The notes: generated from the sequence alone by a model not told the origin. A stretch of DNA of 64,000 nt from Arthrobacter castelli DSM 16402 (GCF_000430705.1 NZ_AUMN01000010.1:62001-126000); one strand, 5' to 3'; shown: positions 49,098-58,404, counted from the stretch's first letter. Numbers and translations: made by a program.

Positions 49098-50264
49098 TTA
49101 GTGCCGATAGGCAGGGTGGTGCTCCCAGCGATGTTCGCCGCCGGGGGTGGCCTTCACCAGGGACTCCTGCAGCGCATAATAGGCCGGCTTGCGGGTGTAG
49201 TCATTCCACATCACCGTCGCGGCGCCTTGCCCCTCAAAGAAGACCGGCACCCACGAGTACTTGTCCACGAATCCCCAGATGGTGAAGGAATTACAGTCTT
49301 CGACGCCGAGGCAAGCGTCCAGCGCCCGCTGGTAGTAGCTGGCCTGCTTTTCCAGCTGCGCGGCAGTTGGTTCGGCCCCATTGGGCAGATCCATCCGCAC
49401 GTCGATTTCGGTGACGGCGGTTTCCAGTCCGAGGTCGTCGAAACGCTGCAGGTTCGCTTCCATCCCCGCAGGGAAGCCGTAACGGATGCTCAGGTGGCCC
49501 TGCACCGCAAACCCGTGGACCGGAACGCCCTTGGCGAGGTAGTCCTTGATGAGTTCGTAGTAGGCGTCGCTCTTGGCGTTGTTGGCCTCGACGCCGTAGT
49601 CGTTGAAGAACAGCTTTGCCTCGGGGTCGGCCTGGTGCGCCCAGCGGAAGGCGTCGGCGACGATACCCGGGCCGAGTTCCCGGATCCAGATGTTTTCCTC
49701 GGTGCGCAGGTTGCCTTCGCTGTCGAAAATCTCGTTGGCGACGTCCCACTGCTGGATCTGACCGGCGTAGCGGCCGACCACTGTCATGATGTGATCCTTC
49801 AAGATGGTCCGCAGCTCCTGGTCGCTGAAGTCGCCCTCTTCCAGCCATTCCGGATTCTGCGAGTGCCACAGCAAGGTGTGACCGCGCACCACCTGGCCAT
49901 GCTTTTGGGCGAATTCGACGATGGCATCCATTTCGGCGAACCGGTACCGGTTCCGCTCTGGATGGATGAACTCCCATTTCATTTGGTTCTCGGCAGAAAC
50001 CGAGCTGAATTCGCTGCCCAGCACCTCCCGGTACTGCTGATCGTTGAAGAAGGGAGCGGGATATGGCTGGGAGGTATGGTGCCCGCCGCCCGCGACGGCG
50101 GTCCCGATCCGGAAATCCTTCGGCGTCGACCATCGCAGGGTGTCCTGCTTGGCCAGTCCCGGCGGCTCGGGTCTGTCACTTGGCGAAGCTGCAGAGGGGA
50201 GGGCAGCCGGCAGCGTAATGGCCGTGGCCAGCATGGCAGCGGCGGCAAGACGAGATGCTTTCAT
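49098..50264 (-). CDS. Endo-1,4-beta-xylanase, GH10
   Basis: A 388-residue secreted GH10 enzyme. A signal peptide with a probable cleavage after SAASA-like sequence at about residue 26 precedes the catalytic barrel. The acid/base is Glu178 in WDVANEIFD and the nucleophile Glu286 in TEIDVRM. VRGHTLLWHSQNPEWL is the GH10 substrate-binding segment. It cuts internal xylan bonds outside the cell, giving oligosaccharides for the nearby ABC transporter. AAGGAG lies 9 bases before the ATG. It sits downstream of lacI on the same strand, 123 bases away. Confidence 0.95.
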   Translation of the reverse strand: MKASRLAAAAMLATAITLPAALPSAASPSDRPEPPGLAKQDTLRWSTPKDFRIGTAVAGGGHHTSQPYPAPFFNDQQYREVLGSEFSSVSAENQMKWEFIHPERNRYRFAEMDAIVEFAQKHGQVVRGHTLLWHSQNPEWLEEGDFSDQELRTILKDHIMTVVGRYAGQIQQWDVANEIFDSEGNLRTEENIWIRELGPGIVADAFRWAHQADPEAKLFFNDYGVEANNAKSDAYYELIKDYLAKGVPVHGFAVQGHLSIRYGFPAGMEANLQRFDDLGLETAVTEIDVRMDLPNGAEPTAAQLEKQASYYQRALDACLGVEDCNSFTIWGFVDKYSWVPVFFEGQGAATVMWNDYTRKPAYYALQESLVKATPGGEHRWEHHPAYRH

Positions 50265-50323
50265 TCTCAGTTCTCCTTCGAACGTGATTCTCTCCGAGCA
50301 GCGCTGCCCCATGACCAGTTTGA

Positions 50324-50358
50324 GTGAATGCTGCGACAGCACTTGTCCCAGCATTCAC
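50324..50358. promoter_or_regulatory. Inverted repeat between lacI and the xylanase gene
   Basis: GTGAATGCTG-N15-CAGCATTCAC, a perfect 10-bp inverted repeat about 60 bases upstream of the xylanase start and 30 bases after the lacI stop. It could be a weak terminator of lacI or an operator; no T-tract follows it. Confidence 0.5.
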
Positions 50359-50387
50359 CAAGTAACCGCGTTTGTATAGGGCGTGAA

Positions 50388-51437
50388 CTAAATAGTTTTG
50401 ACCGGCTCGAGCGGCGCGGTGGATTCGCGCACATGCAAGGACGTCGCCAGTTCCACGCGGCGGGAGCCCACCGAGTCGCCGTTGATTCGCCTCAACAGTG
50501 ACCGCAGCGCCGAGGCCCCCATTTCCTGCAGGGGCTGGGACACTGACGTCAGTTTTGGCACCGCTTGTTCGGCGAGGTAGGTGTCGTCGAATCCGACCAG
50601 GCTCAGGTCGGTGGGTACATGCAGTCCCTGGCGGCGGGCCTCGCCCAGAATGCCGATGGCGATCGCGTCGCTGGCGGCGAAAATGGCGCTTGGCAGCTGC
50701 TCGAGGTCGAACAACTGCCGGGCGGTGGCGGTGCCGTGCTCCGGCTTGAACTGGCCGTGCGCCACGTAGTCCGGGTTCATCTCGATCCCCTCGGTCAACA
50801 AGGTCGACATGTAACCGTGGAGGCGGGCCTGGTTGCACTCCGATTTCTCGACGCCGCCCACGTAGGCGATGCGGCGGTGGCCCAGGTCCACCAGGTGCTG
50901 GGTGGCCGATTTTCCGCCGGCCCAGTTGGTCGCCCCCACGCTGATCACCTTCGAGCCGGGCGGGTTCATCGGGTCGATGACGACCACGGGAAGGTTGCGG
51001 CGCTGGAAGGCCCGAAGCTGTGCTTCCCGAAAGGCCGAAGTGACAACCACCATGCCGCTGCGGCCGTGGTCGATCATGCGTTGGGCGTGTTCTTCGGGGC
51101 TGACCTTGGCAGGCATGTCGGCGCCGGTGCTGCTGACGACGACGTCGACGCCGGCCTCGGAGGCGTACTTCAGCACGCCGTTGAGGATCTCGGTGCAGTA
51201 GGCGGAAGTGACGGAATCAAGGACCAGTTCGACGGTGAGGTTGCCGGGTACGGCGCGCCGCTGGCTGGGGGAGCGGTAATTCAGTTCCTTGGACACCGTC
51301 AGGACTCGTTCCCGCGTGTCCTCGGCAACATCGCTGCGGCCGTTAAGAACCTTGGACACGGTCGGAGCGGATACTCCTGCGAGCCGGGCGATGTTGTCCA
51401 GCGTCGGCTTCGGCGGTGCTGAGGGCTCGGCTGTCAT
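50388..51437 (-). CDS. LacI family transcriptional regulator
   Basis: A 349-residue repressor. The DNA-binding headpiece is LDNIARLAGVSAPTVSKVLNGRSDVAEDTRERV-type sequence at about 13-45, followed by the hinge helix and a periplasmic-binding-protein-like effector domain ending in VGFDDTYLAEQAVPKLTSVSQP. Its start at 51437 has an AAGG box. It is divergent from the sugar ABC operon. Three CGAAA/TTTCG palindromes lie between them, so it most likely represses that operon and itself, with a xylo-oligosaccharide or related sugar as inducer. Confidence 0.93.
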   Translation of the reverse strand: MTAEPSAPPKPTLDNIARLAGVSAPTVSKVLNGRSDVAEDTRERVLTVSKELNYRSPSQRRAVPGNLTVELVLDSVTSAYCTEILNGVLKYASEAGVDVVVSSTGADMPAKVSPEEHAQRMIDHGRSGMVVVTSAFREAQLRAFQRRNLPVVVIDPMNPPGSKVISVGATNWAGGKSATQHLVDLGHRRIAYVGGVEKSECNQARLHGYMSTLLTEGIEMNPDYVAHGQFKPEHGTATARQLFDLEQLPSAIFAASDAIAIGILGEARRQGLHVPTDLSLVGFDDTYLAEQAVPKLTSVSQPLQEMGASALRSLLRRINGDSVGSRRVELATSLHVRESTAPLEPVKTI

Positions 51438-51453
51438 GGCACCTTCTCGCTTT

Positions 51454-51465
51454 CGAAAGATTTCG
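51454..51465. promoter_or_regulatory. LacI-type operator 1
   Basis: CGAAAGATTTCG, a 12-base palindrome (CGAAA-N2-TTTCG) 16 bases upstream of the lacI start. Confidence 0.65.
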
Positions 51466-51498
51466 GATGAGTCTATCGTCCCATACGACCACACAGCG

Positions 51499-51511
51499 CG
51501 AAACAATTTCG
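51499..51511. promoter_or_regulatory. LacI-type operator 2
   Basis: CGAAACAATTTCG, the same half-sites with a 3-base spacer, in the middle of the divergent region. Confidence 0.6.
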
Positions 51512-51596
51512 TAAAGGTTTTGAACTTTTTCGGTTCATCCCCTTGACCGGCATGGTTGAGGGCGATTAGGTTGTCAGTGATCTGCTTCACTCGGCA

Positions 51597-51608
51597 CGAA
51601 ATATTTCG
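51597..51608. promoter_or_regulatory. LacI-type operator 3
   Basis: CGAAATATTTCG, a perfect 12-base palindrome 72 bases upstream of the binding-protein start. Confidence 0.65.
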
Positions 51609-51680
51609 TTGCGATTCAGTCCTTTCGGGGCACCGGGGCGTAAGTGGAGCGAATGTCAGACGACATGGAACGGATATGAC

Positions 51681-53021
51681 ATGAAGACACCAAAGATGCG
51701 GGCGATGGCGATGGCCATCGCCGCGGGGACATTGTCCATCAGCTTGGCTGCCTGTGGTTCGAGCGGCCCAAGCGACACCGGAGGCGGTGGCGGCGGTGGA
51801 GAAACGACCACGATGTGGTCGCTGACCGGCGGACCGCAGCCGGTCTATCAGGCATCGGTCGATCGCTGGAACGAAAACAACTCGGACCAGCCTCTTAGTA
51901 TCAACTTCTTTGCCAACGACGCCTACAAGAATAAGATCCGCACTGCCCTCGGCGCCGGTGAAGCACCCAGCTTCATCTTCGGCTGGGGCGGCGGAACGCT
52001 CGAATCCTATGTGGAGACCGACAAGGTCATGGACCTGACCGGGTTCCTGAACAACAACCCTGAGGTCAAGAACCGCTTCCTGCCCTCCGTGCTGGAAAAC
52101 GGGGTGGTTGACGGCAAGAACTACGCCGTGCCGAACAACAGCATCCAGCCAAAGGTTCTCTACTACAACAAGGAACTGTTCAAGCAGGTCGGCGTCGAGC
52201 CGCCTCAGACCTGGTCCGACCTGATGGCCCTGGTTCCGAAATTCCGGGAGGCCGGAATCGCCCCGATCTCACTTGGCGGGCAGTCCAAATGGACCAACTT
52301 GATGTGGCTCGAGTACTTGGTGACCCGGATCGGCGGGAGCGAGGTCTTTGACAAGATCGTCTCCAACGAGCCCGACGCCTGGTCTGATCCGGCTGTGCAC
52401 GAAGCACTGACCAAGATCCAGAAGCTGGTCGATGCCGGCGGCTTCATCGACGGGTTCTCGTCAATCGCCGCCGACAGCGGTGCCGACGTCGCCCCGCTCT
52501 ACACCGGCAAGGCGGCCATGCTGCTGCAGGGATCATGGGTCTACACGGACATGAAGACGGCCGCTCCGAAGTTTGTCGAAAGCGGCAAGCTGGGCTGGAT
52601 GGAATTCCCGGCAGTCGCCGGCGGCGAAGGGGACCCCGACAGCATCGTCGGCAATCCCTCCAACTTCTGGTCCATCAACTCCGACGCCACCAAGGCACAG
52701 CAGAAGACGGCCAAGGAATACATCAAGAACACGCTGTTCGACGATGAATACATCAAGGGCATCGTCGATACCGGCGCCGTTCCGCCGGTCACCGGCGTCG
52801 AAGATGAGTTGAAGGAGTCGCCGGACAGCGACTTCCTGACCTTCGTCTACGAAATGGCCAAGGATGCTCCCAGCTTCCAACTGTCATGGGACCAGGCACT
52901 GGCACCGGGACAAGCGGACAAGATGCTGACCAATCTGGACCTGATTTTCCTGGGCAAGATCACCCCGGATCAGTTCGTCAAGCGGATGAACGCAACGATC
53001 AAATCCGGAGCCGATCAGTAG
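51681..53021 (+). CDS. ABC transporter sugar-binding lipoprotein
   Basis: A 446-residue extracellular solute-binding protein, family 1 type. The signal ends in ISLAACGSS (lipobox LAAC). A Gly-rich linker is followed by the mature domain with TTMWSLTGGPQPVYQASVDRWN and later YTGKAAMLLQGSWVYTDM, the typical sugar-binding-protein motif. It delivers oligosaccharides to the permeases at 53022 and 53922. The ATG at 51681 is chosen because the signal peptide starts there; upstream codons lie in the operator region. Confidence 0.93.
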   Translation: MKTPKMRAMAMAIAAGTLSISLAACGSSGPSDTGGGGGGGETTTMWSLTGGPQPVYQASVDRWNENNSDQPLSINFFANDAYKNKIRTALGAGEAPSFIFGWGGGTLESYVETDKVMDLTGFLNNNPEVKNRFLPSVLENGVVDGKNYAVPNNSIQPKVLYYNKELFKQVGVEPPQTWSDLMALVPKFREAGIAPISLGGQSKWTNLMWLEYLVTRIGGSEVFDKIVSNEPDAWSDPAVHEALTKIQKLVDAGGFIDGFSSIAADSGADVAPLYTGKAAMLLQGSWVYTDMKTAAPKFVESGKLGWMEFPAVAGGEGDPDSIVGNPSNFWSINSDATKAQQKTAKEYIKNTLFDDEYIKGIVDTGAVPPVTGVEDELKESPDSDFLTFVYEMAKDAPSFQLSWDQALAPGQADKMLTNLDLIFLGKITPDQFVKRMNATIKSGADQ

Positions 53022-53921
53022 ATGAGTACACACACCAGTTCCCGAAGGACCCGCACCGCGGGCCCTTCGGGGTGGATGGCAGCTCCTGCCCTGCTGTTCT
53101 TCCTGGTCTTCGCGATCATTCCGCTCGGCGGGGTGGTGGTGCTGAGTTTCTCCAATTGGAACGGGCTCGGCGCCATCACCTGGGCCGGACTGAGCAGCTG
53201 GACGGAAGTTCTGACCTCGTCCGTGACGATCAATGCATTGGTGGTTACCGCCAAGGTGATCATCTATTCGTTCGTGGTGCAGACGCCCATCAGCCTGCTG
53301 CTCGGAGTCTTCATCGCCGGGAACCAGAAGTACAGGGCCCTGCTGGCCGTGCTCTATTTCGTCCCGTTGCTGCTCTCTTCCGCAGCGGTGGCCATTGCCT
53401 ATAAGGCATTGCTCGACCCGAACTTCGGGCTGGCTGCCGGCTTGAACATTCCGGCGTTGGCGCAGAATTGGCTGGGCAATCCCGAGTTGGCCCTCTTCGT
53501 GGTCATCTTCGTCATCGCCTGGCAGTTCGTCCCGTTCCACACGCTGATTTACCAAGGCGGCGTGCGGCAGATCCCGGCGTCGCTGTATGAGGCGGCCGAG
53601 ATCGATGGTGCGGGGAGGATCAAGCAGTTCTTCCACATCACGGTGCCGCAACTGAAATACACCATCATCACCTCCTCCACGCTGATGGTCGTCGGTTCGC
53701 TGGCCTACTTCGACCTGGTGTTCGTGCTCACCGGCGGCGGTCCCGGATACAGCACCCGGATCCTTCCACTGCACATGTACCTGACGGGCTTTCAAGCCAA
53801 CGATATGGGTGCCGCCGCCGCGCTGGGCGTGATTCTGGTGGTCATCGGACTCGGCCTGGCACTGACCCTGCAGCGGCTCGGCGGCAAGGACCGTTCGGCC
53901 AGCCAATTGGAAGGACTGTAA
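53022..53921 (+). CDS. ABC transporter permease (MalF/UgpA type)
   Basis: A 299-residue permease with six helices. The EAA motif is LYEAAEIDGAGRIKQFFHITVPQLK (about 188-212), which contacts the ATPase. The start codon directly follows the binding-protein stop with no gap. It forms a heterodimer with the next gene product. Confidence 0.93.
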   Translation: MSTHTSSRRTRTAGPSGWMAAPALLFFLVFAIIPLGGVVVLSFSNWNGLGAITWAGLSSWTEVLTSSVTINALVVTAKVIIYSFVVQTPISLLLGVFIAGNQKYRALLAVLYFVPLLLSSAAVAIAYKALLDPNFGLAAGLNIPALAQNWLGNPELALFVVIFVIAWQFVPFHTLIYQGGVRQIPASLYEAAEIDGAGRIKQFFHITVPQLKYTIITSSTLMVVGSLAYFDLVFVLTGGGPGYSTRILPLHMYLTGFQANDMGAAAALGVILVVIGLGLALTLQRLGGKDRSASQLEGL

Positions 53922-54827
53922 ATGGCTGTGACAAGTCCGACGAAGTCAAGGCGCCACCACCAAACGCGGGAGCCGGATATGCCAACGCCGAAGCCGGCGC
54001 GGACCATTGGCGGCCGCCGGCTGCCCAATCTGCCCGGCAGCCTGGGAGCGTGGCTGTGGCTGGCGGTGATCATCCTTCCGATTTACTACGTCATCATCAC
54101 CAGCTTCAAGCCCCGCGCCGGCTTCTTCAGGACCAATCCACTCTGGGTGCCTGACCCGACACTGGAGAACTACGCGCTGGTGCTCCAGAACGACTTCCTG
54201 CGCTATTTCGCCAATAGCCTCATCGTGACTGTCGGCAGCGTGCTGCCCGCACTGCTCGTGTCCTTCATGGCCACCTACGCGATTGTGCGGGGCAAGACCA
54301 AGTTCCTGGGCATGGCCAACCGATTGTTCCTGCTCGGGCTGGCCATTCCCCTGCACGCGACGATCATTCCGATCTATTACATGGTCGGCAAAATGCATCT
54401 CTACGACACGCTGCTGGCCTTGATCCTGCCCTCGATCGCCTTCGCCATCCCGATTTCGGTGCTGATCCTGTCCAGTTCCATGCGGAATGTGCCCAACGAG
54501 TTGTTCGAGTCAATGCGGCTGGACGGGTGTTCGGACTGGACGATGATGTGGCGGCTCGCGCTGCCGATGACCCGGCCGGCGGTAGTCACCGTGGGCATCT
54601 ACAACGCCCTGCAGGTATGGAACGGTTTCCTGTTCCCGCTGGTGCTGACACAGAGCCCGGAGCTGCGGGTGCTTCCGCTGTCCCTGTGGGCTTACCAGGG
54701 GCAGTTCGGGTCGAACATTCCAGCCGTGCTTGCCGCCGTCGTGCTCGCAACCTTGCCTCTGGTGGTGCTTTATGTCGTGGCACGCCGCCAGCTGGTGGGC
54801 GGACTGGCCGCCGGATTCAGCAAATAA
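53922..54827 (+). CDS. ABC transporter permease (MalG/UgpE type)
   Basis: A 301-residue permease with six helices and the EAA motif FESMRLDGCSDWTMMWRLALPMTRPA (about 189-214). It starts immediately after the previous stop. No ATPase gene is in the operon, so a shared MsmK/MsiK-type ATPase encoded elsewhere is expected, as in many actinobacteria. The first 25 residues are polar; an internal ATG at about residue 20 is a possible start. Confidence 0.93.
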   Translation: MAVTSPTKSRRHHQTREPDMPTPKPARTIGGRRLPNLPGSLGAWLWLAVIILPIYYVIITSFKPRAGFFRTNPLWVPDPTLENYALVLQNDFLRYFANSLIVTVGSVLPALLVSFMATYAIVRGKTKFLGMANRLFLLGLAIPLHATIIPIYYMVGKMHLYDTLLALILPSIAFAIPISVLILSSSMRNVPNELFESMRLDGCSDWTMMWRLALPMTRPAVVTVGIYNALQVWNGFLFPLVLTQSPELRVLPLSLWAYQGQFGSNIPAVLAAVVLATLPLVVLYVVARRQLVGGLAAGFSK

Positions 54828-54858
54828 GAACCACTTCAACCAATTAGAGGGTAAATCT

Positions 54859-57357
54859 ATGACCACTGATGCCAAGGCGACCGACGTCGACCATATCTGG
54901 CTCGACCCGTCCCTGCCGGCCGGACAGCGCGTGGAATCGCTTGTCACCCAAATGACACTGCACGAGAAAGTCGCGCAGTTGTATGGACTGTGGCTGGCGC
55001 CGCCCACCGAAGGTGGAGACGTCGCCCCGCATATGAGCGACCTGTCCGGACATGTCGATATCGAGGCCCTCGTGCCCCACGGCGTCGGACAGCTCACCCG
55101 GCATTTCGGTTCCGCGCCGGTCGACCCGGCCGAGGGGGCCGCCTCGCTGGCACGGCTGCAACAGCGGATTGCCGCCGGAAACCGGTTTGGCATTCCCGCC
55201 GTGGCGCATGAGGAATGCCTGGCCGGGTTCACCGCATGGGGCGCGACCGCGTATCCGGTGCCGTTGTCGTGGGGCGCCACCTTTAACCCGGAGCTTGTGG
55301 AGGAGATGTCGTCGCGGATCGCCGCCGGGATGAAGAGTGTCGGTGTGCACCAGGGGCTGGCCCCGGTGCTGGACGTGGCCCGGGACCTGCGCTGGGGACG
55401 GGTCGAAGAGACGATCGGCGAAGACCCGCTGCTGGTGGGCACCATCGCCACCGCCTACGTGCGCGGCCTGGAAGCCAACGGAATTGTGGCAACGCTGAAA
55501 CACTTTATCGGCTATTCCGCCTCCAAGGCCGGACGGAATCTCGCCCCGGTGTCCATGGGGCCGCGGGAGTTCAACGACGTCATGGTTCCGCCGTTCGAAA
55601 TGGCGGTGCGGGACAGCGGCGTGCGGTCGGTGATGCATTCGTATACCGACATCGACGGCGTGCCATCAGTGGCGGACGAAGGCCTGCTGACCGGACTGTT
55701 GCGCCAGACGTGGGACTTTGACGGGACCGTCGTGGCCGACTACTTCGGCGTTTCGTTCCTGAAAACACTGCACGGGGTCGCCGGCACGTGGGGCGAGGCC
55801 GCCTCCCAGGCACTGCGGGCCGGGCTCGACGTCGAACTGCCCACCATGAAGGCGTTCGCCGAGCCGCTGATCGCCGAGATTGAAGAGGGCCGGCTGGACG
55901 AGGCGTATGTGGATCGGGCGCTGCGGCGGGTGCTGCACCAGAAGCTTCAACTCGGTCTGCTCGACCCCGACTGGACCCCGGAACCTGACGGATGGACCGT
56001 CGGGAACACAAACGACGACGGCGAGCCCAACAGCACCGAGGGCGCCGACCATGCCCACGACGCCGCAGACGACGGCGTCGAACGCATCGCCGGCACGATC
56101 GACCTGGACCCGGAGTCCGACCGGCGCATCGCCGGCCAACTGGCCGAACAGGCCGTCGTGCTGGTGGCCAACAACGGCATCCTGCCCGCCGTGCCGGCGG
56201 CACCGGCAGCCCCGTCATCGGCGTCGGCGCACGCACCGGCAGCGGCGCCGGCGGCACAGACCCGCATCGCCGTCGTCGGGCCCAATGCCGACGACGCCCT
56301 CAATCTGCTGGGCTGCTACTCCTTTCCCGGGCACGTGGGGCCCGCCTATCCGGACGCCGGGCTCGGGATCGAAATCCCGACCGTGCTGGACGCCCTTCGG
56401 GACGAATACCCCGACGCCGACATCGAATTCGTGCCTGGAGTTTCAGTCGATGGCGGCAGCACGGAGGGGATTTCCGACGCCACCGCCGCCGCGGAGCGGG
56501 CGGACCTGGTCATTGCCGTGCTGGGTGACCGGCCGGGGCTGTTCGGCCGCGGCACCTCAGGAGAGGGATGCGACGCCGAATCGCTGGAACTGCCGGGACA
56601 CCAGTGGGCGCTGCTCGATGCAGTGCTCGACGCCGGCACGCCGGTGGTCACTGCGCTGGTGGCCGGCCGGACATATTACCTGCACGACGCCCCCGAACGC
56701 TCGGCCGCCATCGTGCAGACCTTCTTCCCCGGAGAGGAAGGCGCCGGTGCGCTCGCAGGCGTGCTCAGCGGCCGGATCAATCCCTCGGGCCGGTTGCCGG
56801 TAAGTATTCCGGGACAAAGCGGCGGCCAGCCGGCAACCTACCTGGCCGCCCCGCTGGCCGGGCCGAGCCAGGTGTCCAACACCGACCCATCGGCCCGGTT
56901 CGGATTCGGTCACGGGCTGGGCTATTCGGACTTCGGCTGGAGCGCACCGACGATTGCTGATCCCACCGTGGCCACCGACGGCGCGACGAACGTCCGGATC
57001 ACGGTGACCAACCACGGCGCCCGGGACGGGGCCGACGTCGTCCAGCTGTACCTGCACGATCCGGTGGCCAGCGTGGTCCGGCCCGTGAACCGGCTCATCG
57101 GGTACCAGAGGGTGGAGCTGGCGGCGGGGGAGTCCGCGCAGGTGGAGTTCGAAGTGCCCGCGGACCTGGCCGCCTTCACCGGCAGGGACTACCAGCGCAT
57201 CGTGGAACCCGGCGTCGTCGAGTTCCGGCTGGGGCGCTCCAGTGCCGACGTCGTCCACTCACTGGAATGCACGCTGACCGGGGACACCCGGGTGGTCGAT
57301 CACACCCGCGCCCTCGAGGCTGATTCGACCATTCGCATTGGAGCAGATGTGTCCTAG
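54859..57357 (+). CDS. Glycoside hydrolase family 3, probable beta-xylosidase
   Basis: An 832-residue three-domain enzyme. The N-terminal barrel (about 1-360) has LAPVLDVARDLRWGRVEETIGEDP and the nucleophile Asp in TVVADYFGVS (about residue 296). The alpha/beta domain (about 400-640) follows a poorly conserved Ala/Pro/Ser-rich insert (about 450-470). The C-terminal fibronectin-III-like domain covers about 700-820. No signal peptide is present, so it acts inside the cell on imported oligosaccharides. The xylan context favours beta-xylosidase, but GH3 also includes glucosidases and arabinofuranosidases. GAGGG lies 8 bases before the ATG, and it follows the permeases by 31 bases in the same operon. 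Confidence 0.93.
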   Translation: MTTDAKATDVDHIWLDPSLPAGQRVESLVTQMTLHEKVAQLYGLWLAPPTEGGDVAPHMSDLSGHVDIEALVPHGVGQLTRHFGSAPVDPAEGAASLARLQQRIAAGNRFGIPAVAHEECLAGFTAWGATAYPVPLSWGATFNPELVEEMSSRIAAGMKSVGVHQGLAPVLDVARDLRWGRVEETIGEDPLLVGTIATAYVRGLEANGIVATLKHFIGYSASKAGRNLAPVSMGPREFNDVMVPPFEMAVRDSGVRSVMHSYTDIDGVPSVADEGLLTGLLRQTWDFDGTVVADYFGVSFLKTLHGVAGTWGEAASQALRAGLDVELPTMKAFAEPLIAEIEEGRLDEAYVDRALRRVLHQKLQLGLLDPDWTPEPDGWTVGNTNDDGEPNSTEGADHAHDAADDGVERIAGTIDLDPESDRRIAGQLAEQAVVLVANNGILPAVPAAPAAPSSASAHAPAAAPAAQTRIAVVGPNADDALNLLGCYSFPGHVGPAYPDAGLGIEIPTVLDALRDEYPDADIEFVPGVSVDGGSTEGISDATAAAERADLVIAVLGDRPGLFGRGTSGEGCDAESLELPGHQWALLDAVLDAGTPVVTALVAGRTYYLHDAPERSAAIVQTFFPGEEGAGALAGVLSGRINPSGRLPVSIPGQSGGQPATYLAAPLAGPSQVSNTDPSARFGFGHGLGYSDFGWSAPTIADPTVATDGATNVRITVTNHGARDGADVVQLYLHDPVASVVRPVNRLIGYQRVELAAGESAQVEFEVPADLAAFTGRDYQRIVEPGVVEFRLGRSSADVVHSLECTLTGDTRVVDHTRALEADSTIRIGADVS

Positions 57358-57368
57358 ACTTATGGACC

Positions 57369-58376
57369 ATGGGACTGGAACCGGCACTGCTGGACTGGTT
57401 GCTCGACTCCGATCCGGCGCTGCGCTGGCAGGTTGAGCGGGACCTTGCCCGCGCCCCGGAGCGGCAATGGGCCGCGACCAAGGCCCGGGTCGCCACGGAG
57501 GGCTTTGGCGCGCGGCTGCTCGGCCTGCAGGACCCTGATGGGCAATGGGCCCGCGGAGCGTACTTCCCCGGCCAGGGTTTCGACACGGCAGGAACCACCG
57601 GGGATGCTGACGGTCAACCCTGGGTCGCAACGACCTGGTCATTGAATTCGCTGCGGGAGTGGGGCCTCGACGCTGCGGAGCTGCCCGGCACGGCGGAATT
57701 GCTCGCCGCCAACAGCCGATGGGAGTATGACGACCTGCCGTACTGGGGCGGCGAAGTCGACTGCTGCATCAACGCCTTCACCCTCGCCAATGGCGCCTGG
57801 CTGGGAGTGGACGTTTCCGACCTCGGGCAGTGGTTTATCGAGCACCGCCTGGACGACGGCGGCTGGAACTGTGAGTGGGAGGAAGGCTCGACCCGGTCCT
57901 CCTTCCACTCGACGCTGAATTCACTCAAGGGGCTGCTGTACTACGAACAGGGGACCGGAAGCTCCGACGGGCTCCGCGAGGCACGCAAAGCTGGCGAAGA
58001 ATACCTGCTGGAGCGTCGGCTGCTCTACACCCTCTCAACGGGACAACTGGTGGGCCCATGGGCGACACGGTTCGCCTACCCGTTCCGCTGGTACTACAGC
58101 GTGCTCAACGCGCTGGATTACTTCCGGTCCGCGGCAATCCATGATGATGTCGGTCCCGACCCCCGGCTGGCGGAGGCCATCGAGGCGATCCGTAGTGCAC
58201 GCGAACCGGACGGGACGTGGCTGCAGGAACGCCGCCATCCGGGTCTGACGTGGTTCGAAGTCGATGCACCGGTGAGCGAGTCGTCCAAGTGGCTCACCTT
58301 CTACGGCTCCCGCGCTCTTGAGTGGTGGGGCCAGCATCCGAAGGCCGACCATAAGAAGAAGCGGCAGACCGAATGA
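57369..58376 (+). CDS. Squalene-cyclase/prenyltransferase-fold protein of unknown function
   Basis: A 335-residue soluble protein with repeated QDPDGQW, LDDGGWNC and REPDGTW segments, the QW-like repeats of alpha/alpha-barrel terpene-cyclase folds. LPYWGGEVDCCINAFTLANGAWLG holds two adjacent Cys. The catalytic DxDD of squalene-hopene cyclase is not seen, so cyclase activity is unlikely. It begins 11 bases after the GH3 stop and appears to belong to the sugar operon. It may bind or process a saccharide or glycolipid, but this is unproven. Confidence 0.8.
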   Translation: MGLEPALLDWLLDSDPALRWQVERDLARAPERQWAATKARVATEGFGARLLGLQDPDGQWARGAYFPGQGFDTAGTTGDADGQPWVATTWSLNSLREWGLDAAELPGTAELLAANSRWEYDDLPYWGGEVDCCINAFTLANGAWLGVDVSDLGQWFIEHRLDDGGWNCEWEEGSTRSSFHSTLNSLKGLLYYEQGTGSSDGLREARKAGEEYLLERRLLYTLSTGQLVGPWATRFAYPFRWYYSVLNALDYFRSAAIHDDVGPDPRLAEAIEAIRSAREPDGTWLQERRHPGLTWFEVDAPVSESSKWLTFYGSRALEWWGQHPKADHKKKRQTE

Positions 58377-58389
58377 CTCGGTCTGCCGC
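58361..58389. terminator. Bidirectional terminator
   Basis: GCGGCAGACCGA-N5-TCGGTCTGCCGC, a perfect 12-bp stem overlapping the stop codon of the upstream plus-strand gene. On the minus strand it is followed by TTCTTCTTAT, so it also ends the convergent gene at 58405. Confidence 0.8.
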
Positions 58390-58404
58390 TCCGTCTTCGC
58401 CGCT

